From: Vibrio superstes | GTDB taxonomy: Bacteria > Pseudomonadota > Gammaproteobacteria > Enterobacterales > Vibrionaceae | NCBI RefSeq assembly: GCF_003569005.1 | Contig: NZ_BCUR01000004.1 | Span: 675,425-739,424 of the forward strand | DNA length: 64,000 nt | Direction: 5' to 3' | Shown: one piece after another, positions 16,022-26,714 of the stretch | How positions within the stretch are numbered: the stretch's first letter is position 1 | Layout: each line of letters begins with the position of its first letter | Translations under genes and position numbers: made by a program | The notes under the pieces: generated by a model | Databases searched by the model: none | The model's input: only the letters and a program-made list of their open reading frames with translations | Told to the model about the DNA's origin: nothing

Positions 16022-16287
16022 TAGAGCCTGTTGACCTTTTGCGATTAAGTTTTGCTCTACCAGAAGCCATTTAATCGAGGCGAGGGACTTGCCGCCTAGT
16101 CATCTATGCAAAAGGCGCTCAACGAAGAGTATATGGTTTCTGGTAGAGCCCTTCGGGTAGCGTTTGTTGGGCATTTCTACAGCGTTAGTCCCTTTTTATG
16201 TGGAACCACCACAACTAAAAGCGACTGCCTTGTATAAATGCCCAACAATTCGCTACAAAAATAATCTCAAAAGGCCAACAGGCTCTA
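16022..16287. repeat. 266-bp MITE-like element with nested inverted repeats
   Basis: The ends are near-perfect 20-bp inverted repeats (TAGAGCCTGTTGACCTTTTG at 16022-16041 and its counterpart at 16268-16287, one mismatch). Inside are two further arm pairs: 16054-16070 with 16133-16149, and 16157-16181 with 16231-16256. The whole can fold as a stem with two side hairpins. TA stands at both tips, compatible with TA-target insertion. There is no coding frame. It fills the ampG-ppiA gap. The sequence resembles a repeat I associate with Vibrio intergenic regions, but copy number cannot be tested here. Confidence 0.65.
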
Positions 16288-16303
16288 GTACTCTAGATGA
16301 GAT

Positions 16304-16849
16304 CTATTTCTGAATTGTCACTTTTGTGACAACGATAGGCGTGGAAGGAACATCTTTCATAAAACCAGAGCTTTTGGTCGGAACACTGGCCATTTTTTGA
16401 ACCACATCATAGCCTTCAACGACTTGGCCAAAAACCGCATAGCCAGGGTTTGAAGAAGAGTAGTTCAAGAACGCATTGTCTGAATAGTTGATGAAAAACT
16501 GACGAGTTGCTGAGTCAGGGTTGTTGGTGCGCGCCATAGCAACACTTGCAACCTTGTTCTTTAAGCCATTGCTTGCTTCATTTTTGATTGGGCCATAGGT
16601 TTGAATTTGGTTCATATCTTCATCAAAGCCACCACCTTGTGCCATAAAACCAGGGATAACACGATGAAAGATGGTGCCTGCATAGCTGCCATCTTCCACA
16701 TAGCGTAAAAAGTTTGTGCTAGTGACAGGCGCTTTTTCTTCATCTAATTGAATAGTGAAGTTACCCAGTGTTGTTTCAAACACCACTTTGGTGCTAGCAA
16801 AAACAGATGCGCTAAACAGTGCGCACATTAATAGTAGTAATCGGCTCAT
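16304..16849 (-). CDS. ppiA: Periplasmic peptidyl-prolyl cis-trans isomerase (cyclophilin)
   Basis: The protein catalyses proline isomerisation during folding of secreted proteins. MSRLLLLMCALFSASVFAS is a Sec signal peptide. The cyclophilin core shows FHRVIPGFMAQGGGF, GLKNKVASVAMART and SATRQFFINYSDNAFL. The 181 residues fit PpiA (190 in E. coli). Its start overlaps the yajG stop by 4 bp, so the two are cotranscribed. Confidence 0.92.
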   Translation of the reverse strand: MSRLLLLMCALFSASVFASTKVVFETTLGNFTIQLDEEKAPVTSTNFLRYVEDGSYAGTIFHRVIPGFMAQGGGFDEDMNQIQTYGPIKNEASNGLKNKVASVAMARTNNPDSATRQFFINYSDNAFLNYSSSNPGYAVFGQVVEGYDVVQKMASVPTKSSGFMKDVPSTPIVVTKVTIQK

Positions 16850-17421
16850 TGAAATTTCTCCTCCATGTAATCGATAAGCTCTACGTCATTCGCAATCTCA
16901 TTTAACACTAGTTTAGATACGTGATTGAGGATGAGTTCAATTTGTTCATTGGATGCACCCATAGAATTGGTGGCCTTGGCACTGCCGGTATAGGTTTTCA
17001 CAAATTTACCGCTCGGCGTTTCGGCAGTTACCTTTAGAGTCACCTTGGCATCCATATCGTTGCTAAATGCTGATGAGTTAACGCGCACCAAGGCTTCTTG
17101 AACCTCTAGTTCAACGTTATTTTCACTGCTTAGCGAAATAACAAAACCTTGCGACTCTAGAAGAGATTTCATCGCGTTGTTAAACGAAATTCTAGCATTT
17201 TGTTTGGCGTGAATAGGTAGCGCTTTATCTTCGCCTTTCTTTACTAAAGCGAGGTACTGAGCAGTTCGTACATCAGTTGTGCTCAGCGCCAGAGATTTTT
17301 GTTCATTCAAGGTAATCTGGTTACTGTCAGCCGCTGGAGCAAAGTTTAGCTGTTGATCTGTCGGGTTAGCACAGCCGCTCAGGATAAGGACTGAAAAAGC
17401 AACAATCAGCAAGTGTTTCAT
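16846..17421 (-). CDS. yajG: YajG family lipoprotein
   Basis: This 191-residue lipoprotein has signal MKHLLIVAFSVLILSGC with lipobox LSGC. The mature part contains NQITLNEQKSLALSTTDVRTAQYL and VELEVQEALVRVN, matching YajG (192 residues in E. coli). Function is unknown. The bolA-yajG-ampG neighbourhood is conserved in enterics and partly here. It is upstream of and overlaps ppiA. Confidence 0.88.
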   Translation of the reverse strand: MKHLLIVAFSVLILSGCANPTDQQLNFAPAADSNQITLNEQKSLALSTTDVRTAQYLALVKKGEDKALPIHAKQNARISFNNAMKSLLESQGFVISLSSENNVELEVQEALVRVNSSAFSNDMDAKVTLKVTAETPSGKFVKTYTGSAKATNSMGASNEQIELILNHVSKLVLNEIANDVELIDYMEEKFQ

Positions 17422-17496
17422 CGATAGTTCCCTTAATGAGATAGTGAAAAATGAAAGAATAATTCTGAGACTATCACAAGCCTCAGAATAATAGCG

Positions 17497-18648
17497 CTAT
17501 TTGATTGATTTTCTTGATGCTTTCTCAGCAGAAACAATCGTGAACTTTTTATTGTTTGCCACTACTTTTACCTTGTTTGGCCCAAACAGTCGGCCAAGTT
17601 TGGCGGGATAACCTAGATGGCTGTTGCCGATCACGAGTAGCTTACCTCCATCTTCCAGCACTTTATGTGCGTCAGTGAACATCTGCCAAGCAATATGGTC
17701 GGTCACGGTATTTTGTTGATGGAAGGGTGGGTTACATACAACCAGGTCGTGGCTACTGGCTTCAAAACCATCAAGGCAGTTGTTGGCGACAAAGGTGAAT
17801 CTTTGTGGATTGCTGACATTGTCTTCGACATTAATGCGGGCTGACTCTACCGCCATAAAACTTTCATCAACACTGGTAATGGTGGACTCTGGGTTGTTTC
17901 TACCCAACTGAATTGACAACACGCCGTTACCGCAACCTAGGTCAATGATCTTCTTGTGTTGAGAGTGGCTAGGTAGATGATTGAGCACAAAGCGAGCGCC
18001 CAGGTCTAGGCTCTCTCCAGAATAGACATTGGCAAGATTGCACAGTTGCATGTCATGTTCAGGCACAGTCCAACAGGTTTGTGCTTCTACTTCCTTGATA
18101 GGCTGAGCATTACTTTTACTAAACACGAGTCTGTGCTTTTTCCAAGCTAGGGATGTCGATGTTTCGCCAAGGTGCTGTTCGAACAGTTTTAGTGTTGAAG
18201 TATGGATAGCATTCGCCTTATTGACCGCGACGACAGGCGTATTTTCACGCAGGGACTGTCTTATTTGATGTAACTGCCAGGTCAAGAATCGATTACTTTT
18301 TGGGATCTGTAGGATAACGGCATCAATATCGTTGGGGATAGTGTCGGTAGAACGCAGAAATTCAACCTTATTACACTGATTGCGTTGTAGGTTCTTCAGT
18401 GCACCTTTTTGACTAATAAGGGAGTCTGATTGCAGGCACACTTCATAGTCTCGAGAAAACCAGCAGCTAAGCGCCCCGAAGTTATCGTTCAGAATGAGAA
18501 TCTTAGAACCAGCTACGAGAGGGTTCTCAGTAAAGTGATTGATAACGTACTCATCACCGGCATCCCAAGCTTGAAAGGTCTCGTTTGCCCTTTTAGGAAA
18601 TCGATGTAACGTAAATTGTTGGTCGTGCAGTGCAAGCTCGGTCTTCAT
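17497..18648 (-). CDS. rlmG: 23S rRNA (guanine-1835-N2)-methyltransferase
   Basis: RlmG uses SAM to methylate G1835 of 23S rRNA. The 383-residue protein has a degenerate N-terminal methyltransferase-like half and a catalytic C-terminal half. The latter has the SAM motif IIDLGCGNGVLSIQLGR and the amino-methylase motif VVCNPPFHQ. Length matches E. coli (378). It appears to be a single gene, divergent from bolA. Confidence 0.93.
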   Translation of the reverse strand: MKTELALHDQQFTLHRFPKRANETFQAWDAGDEYVINHFTENPLVAGSKILILNDNFGALSCWFSRDYEVCLQSDSLISQKGALKNLQRNQCNKVEFLRSTDTIPNDIDAVILQIPKSNRFLTWQLHQIRQSLRENTPVVAVNKANAIHTSTLKLFEQHLGETSTSLAWKKHRLVFSKSNAQPIKEVEAQTCWTVPEHDMQLCNLANVYSGESLDLGARFVLNHLPSHSQHKKIIDLGCGNGVLSIQLGRNNPESTITSVDESFMAVESARINVEDNVSNPQRFTFVANNCLDGFEASSHDLVVCNPPFHQQNTVTDHIAWQMFTDAHKVLEDGGKLLVIGNSHLGYPAKLGRLFGPNKVKVVANNKKFTIVSAEKASRKSIK

Positions 18649-18851
18649 GATTATCAGTGTTAAAAAAGTGATACTAAACTATGTCTATTGTCGCAAATTA
18701 GCCCTATTTATGCGAATTAACTTATTGTTCTGATTTAGAATAAAGAAAACGATTAGGTCCAAATGCGCCTGCATTTCGTACTAAAATGTAGCGATTGGCG
18801 AAAAATTGAGCTTTTACATTATACTTAAGCGTATCAACTTAGAGAAACAGC

Positions 18852-19154
18852 ATGCTACAGCAATTAATTGAGCAGAAATTGGATCATCACTTCTCTCCGC
18901 ACCATCTACAAGTCATTAACGAGAGCTACAAACACAATGTACCTGAAGGCTCTGAAAGCCACTTTAAGGTTGTTGTGGTGAGTGACAGATTCGAGAATTT
19001 ACGACTGATTGCCCGCCATAGATTGGTAAATCAAGTACTCAGTGATGAACTTGCTGGTGGTCTGCATGCACTTTCAATGCACACCCTGACAAAAGATGAA
19101 TGGAAAGATCAGCAAATTCCAGAATCTCCGGATTGTATGGGTGGGGGACACTAA
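18852..19154 (+). CDS. bolA: BolA family protein
   Basis: BolA works with monothiol glutaredoxins in iron-sulfur trafficking and influences cell shape under stress. The 100 residues show the BolA fold signatures [45 protein letters not shown] and [11 protein letters not shown] in separate blocks. A TATACT -10-like hexamer lies about 30 bp upstream. It precedes the nqr operon but is separated from it by a 337-bp leader. Confidence 0.93.
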   Translation: MLQQLIEQKLDHHFSPHHLQVINESYKHNVPEGSESHFKVVVVSDRFENLRLIARHRLVNQVLSDELAGGLHALSMHTLTKDEWKDQQIPESPDCMGGGH

Positions 19155-19491
19155 CGAAAACTCGATAATGGTTTGTTTGTTACATTTTTACTGGTTGTTC
19201 ACAATTTAACCTGGGTCTCATAAAAACGGTGTCCGCGCTGTGCTTTAGATCAAGTTTTATGGTGCTTGATGGCGTAAATTTGTAATTTATTGCTAATCCT
19301 TATCGCTCAACATGGAATGTATCGGGCTGATGATGTTAGAATTGCAGGCCCGGAAGGAATCCCTCTAGCGGATTCGTATGGTAATTAACAAGGATATGTT
19401 AGAAAAAACTGACCTATCTGTTATGAACAAGCACATTATGGATGTGCTTGTATTTTGAAAGTCTTTTTTCCTTAAAATAGTGCAAGTGCGT
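19155..19491 (+). other. Leader region of the nqr operon with hairpin and mini-ORF
   Basis: The 337-bp gap holds a perfect 10-bp stem ACAAGCACAT / ATGTGCTTGT (19427-19451, loop TATGG). After it come T-rich stretches about 11 and 20 bases downstream, and nqrA begins 41 bp after the stem. The hairpin lies in a 26-codon ORF (19378-19458, starting MVINKDMLEK) whose translation would disrupt it. This looks like a possible attenuator or regulatory 5' UTR. No known riboswitch family is recognised. Confidence 0.35.
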
Positions 19492-20832
19492 ATGATTACA
19501 ATTAAAAAGGGTTTGGACCTTCCTATTTCAGGCGCTCCTACCCAGGTGATTAATGACGGTAATACCGTCTCAAAAGTCGCCTTGCTTGGCGAAGAGTACG
19601 TGGGCATGCGTCCAACAATGCATGTTCGCGAAGGGGACGCAGTAAAGAAAGGACAGGTTCTATTTGCTGACAAAAAGAATCCTGGCGTAGTATTTACTGC
19701 ACCTCAAAGTGGTACGGTGACACAAGTTAACCGTGGTGCGAAGCGTGTGCTGCAATCAGTTGTTATCGAGATAGCTGGTGATGAGCAAATCACTTTCGAC
19801 AAATATGAGCAAAACGAACTGGCTAAGCTAGATGCGGGTGTGATTCGCAAGCAGCTTATTGATTCGGGCTCATGGACCGCTTTAAGAACTCGTCCGTTCA
19901 GCAAGGTACCAGCAGTCGACTCTACGACTAATGCCATTTTCGTTACAGCAATCGATACTAACCCATTGGCGGCAAATCCTGACGTTATTATTAACGATCA
20001 GTCTGAAGCATTTGTTGCAGGTTTGGACCTGCTATCAGTGCTGACTAATGGCAAGGTATTCGTGTGTAAAAATGGTGGCTCACTTCCTCGTTCAGAGCAA
20101 AGTAATGTTGAAGAGCACGTGTTCTCTGGTCCGCATCCAGCGGGTCTAGTGGGTACTCATATGCACTTCCTTTACCCTGTGAATGAAGAGCATGTGGCGT
20201 GGAACCTTAGCTACCAAGATGTTATCGCTTTCGGCAAGCTGTTCCTGACCGGTGAGATCTATTCTGACCGCGTTGTTGCGCTGGCAGGCCCAGTAGTCAA
20301 CAACCCTCGCTTGGTTCGTACTACTGTTGGTGCTTATCTTCCAGAGTTAGCAGATAAAGAGATGATGCCAGGTGAAGTGCGCATTATTTCAGGTTCTGTA
20401 CTTTGGGGTACTAACGCGGCAGGTCCTCATGCGTACCTTGGTCGCTACCACCAACAAGTTTCTGCGCTTCGTGAAGGCAGAGATAAAGAATTATTTGGTT
20501 GGGCAATGCCAGGTAAGAACAAGTTCTCAATTACTCGTTCATTCCTTGGCCACCTATTTAAAGGCCAATTATACAACCTAACTACATCGCTAAATGGCGG
20601 TGAGCGTGCAATGGTTCCAATCGGCAACTACGAGAAAGTAATGCCATTGGATATCGAGCCGACACTGCTTCTGCGCGATTTGTGTGCTGGTGATGTAGAC
20701 AGTGCACAGCGCTTAGGTGTTCTAGAGCTATCTGAAGAAGATGTTGCTCTTTGTACTTATGTTTGTTCAGGCAAATATGAATACGGTGAGTTACTTCGAG
20801 AGTGTCTAGACACTATAGAGAAGGAAGGTTAA
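19492..20832 (+). CDS. nqrA: Na+-translocating NADH:quinone reductase subunit A
   Basis: NqrA is the cytoplasmic quinone-interacting subunit of the respiratory sodium pump. The ATG at 19492 gives [14 protein letters not shown], the conserved N-terminus; an in-frame GTG at 19480 would add four residues. The 446-residue length equals that of known Vibrio NqrA. Other signatures are [14 protein letters not shown] and [18 protein letters not shown]. nqrB begins 3 bp later. The six-gene operon is characteristic of vibrios. Confidence 0.97.
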   Translation: MITIKKGLDLPISGAPTQVINDGNTVSKVALLGEEYVGMRPTMHVREGDAVKKGQVLFADKKNPGVVFTAPQSGTVTQVNRGAKRVLQSVVIEIAGDEQITFDKYEQNELAKLDAGVIRKQLIDSGSWTALRTRPFSKVPAVDSTTNAIFVTAIDTNPLAANPDVIINDQSEAFVAGLDLLSVLTNGKVFVCKNGGSLPRSEQSNVEEHVFSGPHPAGLVGTHMHFLYPVNEEHVAWNLSYQDVIAFGKLFLTGEIYSDRVVALAGPVVNNPRLVRTTVGAYLPELADKEMMPGEVRIISGSVLWGTNAAGPHAYLGRYHQQVSALREGRDKELFGWAMPGKNKFSITRSFLGHLFKGQLYNLTTSLNGGERAMVPIGNYEKVMPLDIEPTLLLRDLCAGDVDSAQRLGVLELSEEDVALCTYVCSGKYEYGELLRECLDTIEKEG

Positions 20833-20835
20833 GTC

Positions 20836-22077
20836 ATGTTGAAGAAATTTATTGAAGACATCGAACCGCATTTTGAAGCCGACGGTAAGTGGGAGAAGTG
20901 GTATCCGCTTTACGAAGCTGCAGCCACTCTATTTTACACTCCGGGTACGGTAACTAAGACCAAAGCACACGTGCGTGATAGCGTTGACCTCAAACGCATC
21001 ATGATCATGGTGTGGTTTGCTGTCTTCCCTGCCATGTTCTGGGGTATGTACAACACGGGTAACCAAGCGATCAGCGCGCTAACCTTCCTACATTCAGGTT
21101 CTGAGTTAGCAAGTATTGTTGCAGGTAATTGGCACTACTGGTTTACAGAAATGCTAGGTGGCACCATAAGTGCTGAGGCCGGGTGGGGCAGTAAGATGCT
21201 GCTCGGTGCAACCTACTTCTTACCTATCTATGCCACGGTATTTATCGTAGGTGGTTTCTGGGAAGTTCTATTCTGTATCGTGCGTAAACACGAAGTGAAT
21301 GAAGGCTTCTTCGTTACCTCTATCCTATTTGCATTGATTGTTCCGCCAACATTGCCTCTATGGCAGGCCGCACTAGGTATTACCTTTGGTGTAGTGGTAG
21401 CGAAAGAGATCTTTGGTGGCACAGGACGTAACTTCCTGAACCCTGCTCTTGCAGGCCGTGCATTCCTATTCTTTGCTTACCCAGCTCAAATCTCGGGTGA
21501 CTTAGTATGGACGGCAGCGGATGGTTTCTCTGGCGCAACGGCTCTTAGCCAATGGGCTCAAGGTGGCGACGCTAACCTAGTTCATAATGTGACTGGCCAA
21601 ACGATCTCTTGGATGGATGCTTTCATTGGTAACATCCCTGGCTCTATCGGTGAGGTATCGACCTTATTCCTGATGCTAGGTGCACTGATGATCGTGTACA
21701 TGGGAATTGCATCTTGGCGCATCATCGCCGGCGTTATGATCGGTATGATCGCAACAGCAACGCTATTTAACTTAATTGGTTCTGATACCAATGCGATGTT
21801 TAGTATGCCTTGGCATTGGCACCTTGTTCTTGGTGGCTTTGCATTCGGTATGTTCTTCATGGCGACAGACCCTGTTTCAGCCTCTTTTACCAACAGCGGT
21901 AAATGGTGGTACGGTATCCTAATTGGTCTAATGTGTGTATTGATTCGTGTTGTTAACCCAGCCTACCCAGAGGGTATGATGCTGGCGATTCTATTCGCGA
22001 ACCTATTCGCTCCATTATTCGACCACGTTGTTATCGAGAAGAACATTAAGCGGAGACTAGCACGCTATGGCAAATAA
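20836..22077 (+). CDS. nqrB: Na+-translocating NADH:quinone reductase subunit B
   Basis: NqrB is the large membrane subunit that carries riboflavin and a covalent FMN, and it forms part of the sodium path. The FMN-attachment threonine lies in [12 protein letters not shown] at about residue 235. The 413 residues include about ten membrane segments, with [17 protein letters not shown] and [16 protein letters not shown] motifs. The start is 3 bp after nqrA, and the end overlaps nqrC by 11 bp. FMN is attached by ApbE, encoded downstream. Confidence 0.97.
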   Translation: MLKKFIEDIEPHFEADGKWEKWYPLYEAAATLFYTPGTVTKTKAHVRDSVDLKRIMIMVWFAVFPAMFWGMYNTGNQAISALTFLHSGSELASIVAGNWHYWFTEMLGGTISAEAGWGSKMLLGATYFLPIYATVFIVGGFWEVLFCIVRKHEVNEGFFVTSILFALIVPPTLPLWQAALGITFGVVVAKEIFGGTGRNFLNPALAGRAFLFFAYPAQISGDLVWTAADGFSGATALSQWAQGGDANLVHNVTGQTISWMDAFIGNIPGSIGEVSTLFLMLGALMIVYMGIASWRIIAGVMIGMIATATLFNLIGSDTNAMFSMPWHWHLVLGGFAFGMFFMATDPVSASFTNSGKWWYGILIGLMCVLIRVVNPAYPEGMMLAILFANLFAPLFDHVVIEKNIKRRLARYGK

Positions 22078-22834
22078 GAACGATAGCATTAAGAAAACGC
22101 TAGGTGTCGTTGTTGGTTTGAGTTTGGTCTGCTCTGTCGTGGTTTCTACCGCGGCAGTGGGCCTGCGCGATAAACAGCAAGCTAACGCGGTACTGGATAA
22201 GCAAACAAAAATCGTAGAAGTCGCACAGATCTCTGAACAAGGTACTATCCAAGAATTGTTTGGTGATTTCATTGAACCTCGTCTGGTTGACTTTGAAACG
22301 GGTGAGTTCGTTGAAGGCGACGCTGGCGCATACGACCAACGTAAAGCGGCAAAAGATCCTGCTGAATCAATCCGCTTAGCTGCTGATGATGACGCAGCTA
22401 AGATCATTCGTCGTGCTAACGTAGGTACGGTATACCTTGTTAAGGACGGAGATAGCTACTCTAAGGTTATCCTTCCTGTGCACGGCAACGGCCTTTGGTC
22501 GATGATGTACGCTTTTGTGGCGGTTGAGATGGACGGCAACACGGTTTCCGGCATTACTTATTACGAGCAAGGTGAGACTCCTGGATTAGGTGGCGAGATA
22601 GAAAATCCTAATTGGGTATCTCAGTTCGAAGGTAAGAAACTGTTTGACGACAACTTTAAGCCTGCGTTGAAGATTGTTAAAGGTGGCGCAACAGCCGGTG
22701 ATATTCACGGTGTTGATGGACTATCTGGTGCAACTCTGACGGGTAACGGCGTACAACATACTTTTGATTTCTGGTTAGGCGACATGGGCTTTGGACCATT
22801 CCTTGCTAAGGTACGCGAAGGAGAGCTGAACTAA
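22067..22834 (+). CDS. nqrC: Na+-translocating NADH:quinone reductase subunit C
   Basis: NqrC is a periplasm-facing flavoprotein anchored by one N-terminal helix ([20 protein letters not shown]). The covalent FMN threonine is in [13 protein letters not shown] near residue 225, preceded by [10 protein letters not shown]. Its 255 residues match the family. The start overlaps nqrB by 11 bp, and the stop overlaps the nqrD start, which indicates tight translational coupling. Confidence 0.97.
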   Translation: MANKNDSIKKTLGVVVGLSLVCSVVVSTAAVGLRDKQQANAVLDKQTKIVEVAQISEQGTIQELFGDFIEPRLVDFETGEFVEGDAGAYDQRKAAKDPAESIRLAADDDAAKIIRRANVGTVYLVKDGDSYSKVILPVHGNGLWSMMYAFVAVEMDGNTVSGITYYEQGETPGLGGEIENPNWVSQFEGKKLFDDNFKPALKIVKGGATAGDIHGVDGLSGATLTGNGVQHTFDFWLGDMGFGPFLAKVREGELN

Positions 22835-23466
22835 TGGCTATATCTAAAGAAGCGAAGCAAAACCTTTGGGCTCCTGTTTTAGATAACAACCCGATTGCTT
22901 TGCAGGTTCTTGGTGTGTGTTCTGCGCTTGCGGTAACCACCAAGCTTGAAACAGCATTTGTTATGACATTAGCGGTAATCTTTGTAACTGCTTTGTCTAA
23001 CTTCTTCGTGTCTGTTATTCGTAACCACATTCCAAACAGCGTGCGTATCATCGTTCAGATGGCAATTATCGCATCGCTTGTAATCGTGGTAGACCAAATC
23101 CTTAAAGCTTACCTATACGATATCTCTAAGCAGTTATCGGTTTTCGTTGGCTTGATCATTACTAACTGTATCGTAATGGGTCGTGCAGAAGCATACGCTA
23201 TGAAATCTGCACCACTACCATCGCTACTGGATGGTATCGGTAATGGTCTAGGTTATGGTTTCGTACTGATTACCGTTGCATTTTTCCGTGAGCTTATCGG
23301 CTCTGGTAAATTGTTTGGTATGGAAGTACTGCCTCTAGTGTCTGACGGTGGTTGGTACCAGCCTAACGGTATGTTCCTACTTGCACCGTCTGCATTCTTC
23401 TTGATTGGCTTTATGATTTGGGCAATCCGTATCTTCAAGCCTGAACAAGTAGAAGCGAAGGAGTAA
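22834..23466 (+). CDS. nqrD: Na+-translocating NADH:quinone reductase subunit D
   Basis: NqrD is a six-helix integral membrane subunit. Together with NqrE it holds an iron-sulfur centre between cysteines in the membrane. Signatures are [18 protein letters not shown] and [17 protein letters not shown], each with a conserved cysteine. The 210 residues fit the family. It is the fourth gene of the operon, overlapping nqrC by one base. Confidence 0.97.
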   Translation: MAISKEAKQNLWAPVLDNNPIALQVLGVCSALAVTTKLETAFVMTLAVIFVTALSNFFVSVIRNHIPNSVRIIVQMAIIASLVIVVDQILKAYLYDISKQLSVFVGLIITNCIVMGRAEAYAMKSAPLPSLLDGIGNGLGYGFVLITVAFFRELIGSGKLFGMEVLPLVSDGGWYQPNGMFLLAPSAFFLIGFMIWAIRIFKPEQVEAKE

Positions 23467-23473
23467 TAGCACG

Positions 23474-24070
23474 ATGGAACATTATATTAGCTTGCTGGTG
23501 AAATCGATTTTCATCGAAAACCTAGCATTATCCTTCTTCTTGGGCATGTGTACATTCCTTGCTGTATCTAAGAAGGTAAAAACCTCTTTCGGTCTTGGTG
23601 TAGCAGTTGTGGTGGTATTGACCATCGCAGTTCCTGTGAACAACCTGCTTTACAACCTAGTGTTGAAAGAAAACGCATTAGTCTCAGGTGTGGATTTAAG
23701 CTTCCTTAACTTCATTACCTTCATCGGTGTTATTGCAGCCCTAGTACAGATTTTGGAGATGGTGTTAGATCGCTTCTTCCCGCCTTTGTACAATGCGCTA
23801 GGTATCTTCCTACCGCTAATTACGGTGAACTGTGCAATCTTCGGTGGTGTATCTTTCATGGTACAGCGTGACTACAACTTCGTTGAATCAGTAGTATACG
23901 GCTTTGGCTCTGGCGTAGGCTGGATGCTAGCAATCGTTGCTCTTGCTGGTCTGCGTGAGAAGATGAAGTATTCAGATGTACCTCCAGGTCTGCGTGGCCT
24001 TGGTATCACCTTCATCACTGTAGGCTTGATGGCGTTAGGCTTTATGTCTTTCTCCGGTGTTCAACTGTAA
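23474..24070 (+). CDS. nqrE: Na+-translocating NADH:quinone reductase subunit E
   Basis: NqrE is the membrane partner of NqrD, with inverted topology relative to it. It contains [18 protein letters not shown] and [20 protein letters not shown], whose cysteines match the shared Fe-S site. The 198 residues include six predicted helices. It lies 7 bp downstream of nqrD and 23 bp before nqrF. Confidence 0.97.
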   Translation: MEHYISLLVKSIFIENLALSFFLGMCTFLAVSKKVKTSFGLGVAVVVVLTIAVPVNNLLYNLVLKENALVSGVDLSFLNFITFIGVIAALVQILEMVLDRFFPPLYNALGIFLPLITVNCAIFGGVSFMVQRDYNFVESVVYGFGSGVGWMLAIVALAGLREKMKYSDVPPGLRGLGITFITVGLMALGFMSFSGVQL

Positions 24071-24093
24071 GAGTAAATTATAAGGATTAGTCA

Positions 24094-25320
24094 ATGAATA
24101 CTATCGTTCTTGGCGTAGTGATGTTTACTCTGATTGTATTGGCTCTAGTGCTAGTGATCTTATTCGCTAAATCTAAGCTGGTACCAACGGGTGACGTCAA
24201 CATTTTAGTAAATGGTGACCCTGAGAAAGGCTTTACTGTTTCTCCAGGTGACAAACTGCTTGGCGCTCTTGCTGGCAACGGTATTTTCGTATCGTCTGCT
24301 TGTGGTGGCGGTGGCTCTTGTGGCCAGTGTCGTGTAAAAGTGAAGTCTGGCGGTGGTGATATTCTACCGACCGAGCTTGACCACATTAGTAAAGGTGAAG
24401 CACGTGAAGGCGAGCGTCTAGCGTGTCAGGTAGCAGTGAAAACTGACATGGCTATCGAGCTTCCAGAAGAAATCTTTGGTGTTAAAAAGTGGGAATGTAC
24501 TGTTCTTTCTAATGACAACGAAGCGACCTTCATCAAAGAGCTTGTACTTCAGATCCCTGATGGCGAGGAAGTGCCTTTTCGCGCAGGTGGTTACATTCAG
24601 ATTGAAGCTGAACCCCATCATATCAAGTACGCGGATTTTGATATCCCAGAAGAGTATCGCGAAGATTGGGATAAGTTTAACTTATTCCGCTATGAGTCAG
24701 TGGTTAAAGAACCATCTATCCGCGCATACTCAATGGCTTCTTACCCTGAAGAAGAAGGTTTGATTAAGCTGAACGTGCGTGTTGCAACGCCGCCGCCTAA
24801 CAACCCTGACGTACCACCAGGTATCATGTCTTCATACATCTGGTCACTTAAAGCGGGTGACAAGTGTACTATCTCTGGTCCATTTGGTGAGTTCTTCGCT
24901 AAAGATACAGACAACGAGATGGTGTTTGTTGGTGGTGGTGCCGGTATGGCGCCAATGCGCTCGCACATCTTCGATCAGCTACTTCGTCTGAAGTCTAAGC
25001 GTAAGATGACGTTCTGGTATGGTGCTCGCTCGAAGCGTGAGATGTTCTACATTGAGGACTTCGATAACCTAGCAGCAGAAAATGATAACTTCATTTGGCA
25101 TTGTGCACTGTCTGATCCTCTTCCAGAGGACAATTGGGACGGTTACACAGGCTTTATCCATAACGTATTGTACGAAAACTATCTGAAAGACCATGAAGCG
25201 CCTGAAGATTGTGAATACTACATGTGTGGTCCACCTATGATGAACGCAGCTGTAATCGGCATGCTAAAAGACCTAGGTGTAGAGGATGAAAACATCCTAC
25301 TCGATGACTTCGGTGGTTAA
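24094..25320 (+). CDS. nqrF: Na+-translocating NADH:quinone reductase subunit F
   Basis: NqrF oxidises NADH and feeds electrons into the pump. An N-terminal membrane helix is followed by a plant-type 2Fe-2S domain ([16 protein letters not shown], with a fourth Cys in LACQV). Then come an FAD domain ([11 protein letters not shown]) and an NADH domain ([19 protein letters not shown], with a C-terminal YMCGPPMM). The 408 residues match the family. It is the last gene of the operon and is followed by a strong terminator. Confidence 0.97.
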   Translation: MNTIVLGVVMFTLIVLALVLVILFAKSKLVPTGDVNILVNGDPEKGFTVSPGDKLLGALAGNGIFVSSACGGGGSCGQCRVKVKSGGGDILPTELDHISKGEAREGERLACQVAVKTDMAIELPEEIFGVKKWECTVLSNDNEATFIKELVLQIPDGEEVPFRAGGYIQIEAEPHHIKYADFDIPEEYREDWDKFNLFRYESVVKEPSIRAYSMASYPEEEGLIKLNVRVATPPPNNPDVPPGIMSSYIWSLKAGDKCTISGPFGEFFAKDTDNEMVFVGGGAGMAPMRSHIFDQLLRLKSKRKMTFWYGARSKREMFYIEDFDNLAAENDNFIWHCALSDPLPEDNWDGYTGFIHNVLYENYLKDHEAPEDCEYYMCGPPMMNAAVIGMLKDLGVEDENILLDDFGG

Positions 25321-25338
25321 ACCGTAATCGAATAAAAC

Positions 25339-25373
25339 AATGGCTGGCTCTTTGAGTCAGCCATTTTGTTTTG
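25339..25373 (+). terminator. Rho-independent terminator of the nqr operon
   Basis: A 12-bp stem (25339-25350 with 25354-25365, one G-T pair) has a TTT loop and is followed by TTGTTTTG. It separates nqrF from apbE. Confidence 0.88.
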
Positions 25374-25418
25374 TGTTAGAGAAGTTTGTTAAATACTCAA
25401 CTATTTATGGAGATCAAG

Positions 25419-26453
25419 ATGAAAGCTGTAAGTCATCTTATTCAAGGTTCGAAGTGGTTAATGACACTGCTGATTTCAGTAGTGGTATTAACGGGCTGTG
25501 AGCAAGCACCCAAGCAGGTTGCATTGAGCGGCAAGACGATGGGTACCACCTATCACATAAAGTATATTGCTGATGATAAGGCGCCAGAGCCTGAAGAAAT
25601 GCAAAAGCGGATTGATGTCTTGCTAGAGCAAGTCAACGATCAGATGTCCACATATCGTCCTGAGTCTGAGCTAAGCCTTTTCAACCAGCATCAGACTTCA
25701 GCACCCTTTCCTGTATCAAAAGAGACCGAGATTGTGGTTGGTGAAGCCATTCGCTTAAACGAACTAACGGAAGGCGCTCTAGATGTAACGGTAGGCCCTT
25801 TGGTCAATCTATGGGGTTTTGGTCCAGAAGCTCGTCCTGACAAAGTGCCAACTGATGAAGAATTAGCATCACGACGTGAAATGGTAGGAATTCAACACCT
25901 GTCTGTTACAGAGCAAGGCTTATCAAAGGATATTCCGAATCTGTATGTTGATCTTTCAACCATAGCTAAGGGTTGGGGTGTTGATGTCATTGCCGATTAC
26001 CTTGAGTCGCAGGGAGTGCACCGTTTCCTCGTTGAAGTCGGTGGTGAACTGAGATTGAAGGGCAATAACAGCGAAGGTATTCCTTGGCGTATCGCCATAG
26101 AAAAGCCGACGGTCGATGCTCGTGAAGTGGAATTGATCGTTCAGCCTGGTGATATGGCGATGGCGACATCGGGTGATTATCGCAATTATTTTGAGCGTGA
26201 TGGTGTGCGTTATTCGCACATAATTAATCCAAAAACTGGCAAACCGATCGCACACAAGGTAGTCTCTGTGACAGCGATTCATCCATCATGTATGACGGCT
26301 GACGGTCTAGCGACGGGTCTGATGGTGATGGGAGAAGAAAGAGGCCTTCAGGTTGCGAACGATAATGATCTCGCGATCTTTATGATCGTAAAAACTGAAG
26401 ATGGCTTTAAAGAGGTGTACTCAGAAGCCTTTGCCAAGTATTTGAATAAGTAG
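25419..26453 (+). CDS. apbE: FAD:protein FMN transferase (flavinyl transferase) lipoprotein
   Basis: ApbE transfers FMN from FAD to threonines of exported or membrane proteins, here NqrB and NqrC. The ATG at 25419 follows a GGAG; an upstream in-frame ATG at 25407 is part of that RBS. The signal ends in VVVLTGCEQ (lipobox LTGC). Family motifs are GKTMGTTYHIKYI, VDLSTIAKGWGVD, VEVGGELRLKG and the Mg-binding MATSGDYRNYFE. The 344 residues fit. Placement just after the nqr operon supports this role. Confidence 0.94.
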   Translation: MKAVSHLIQGSKWLMTLLISVVVLTGCEQAPKQVALSGKTMGTTYHIKYIADDKAPEPEEMQKRIDVLLEQVNDQMSTYRPESELSLFNQHQTSAPFPVSKETEIVVGEAIRLNELTEGALDVTVGPLVNLWGFGPEARPDKVPTDEELASRREMVGIQHLSVTEQGLSKDIPNLYVDLSTIAKGWGVDVIADYLESQGVHRFLVEVGGELRLKGNNSEGIPWRIAIEKPTVDAREVELIVQPGDMAMATSGDYRNYFERDGVRYSHIINPKTGKPIAHKVVSVTAIHPSCMTADGLATGLMVMGEERGLQVANDNDLAIFMIVKTEDGFKEVYSEAFAKYLNK

Positions 26454-26462
26454 GATAGAGCA

Positions 26463-26696
26463 ATGACAACGTTCTTAGTCACATTTGGAATTTTCCTCGG
26501 CTTCATTACTTTGATGTCTGTAGGCTATATTATCCAGAAGAAGGTCGTGAAGGGCAGTTGTGGCGGCCTAGACGCGATGGGCATTGATAAAGTGTGCAGT
26601 TGTCCTGAGCCTTGTGACGCTCGTAAACGCCGAGAAGCGAAAGCTGCGGCAAGAGCTGAGAAAGTCGCATCTTGGGAGAAAGACCGTATTGCTTAA
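26463..26696 (+). CDS. nqrM: Na+-NQR maturation protein NqrM
   Basis: NqrM is a small membrane protein needed to assemble Na+-NQR, probably for iron delivery to the NqrD/E cluster. The 77 residues have one N-terminal helix (FLVTFGIFLGFITLMSVGYII) and four cysteines in VKGSCGGLDAMGI and KVCSCPEPCDARKR, the conserved pattern of this family (formerly DUF539). It starts 9 bp after apbE. Confidence 0.93.
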   Translation: MTTFLVTFGIFLGFITLMSVGYIIQKKVVKGSCGGLDAMGIDKVCSCPEPCDARKRREAKAAARAEKVASWEKDRIA

Positions 26697-26714
26697 TCGT
26701 ATTTGAGTAATAAA

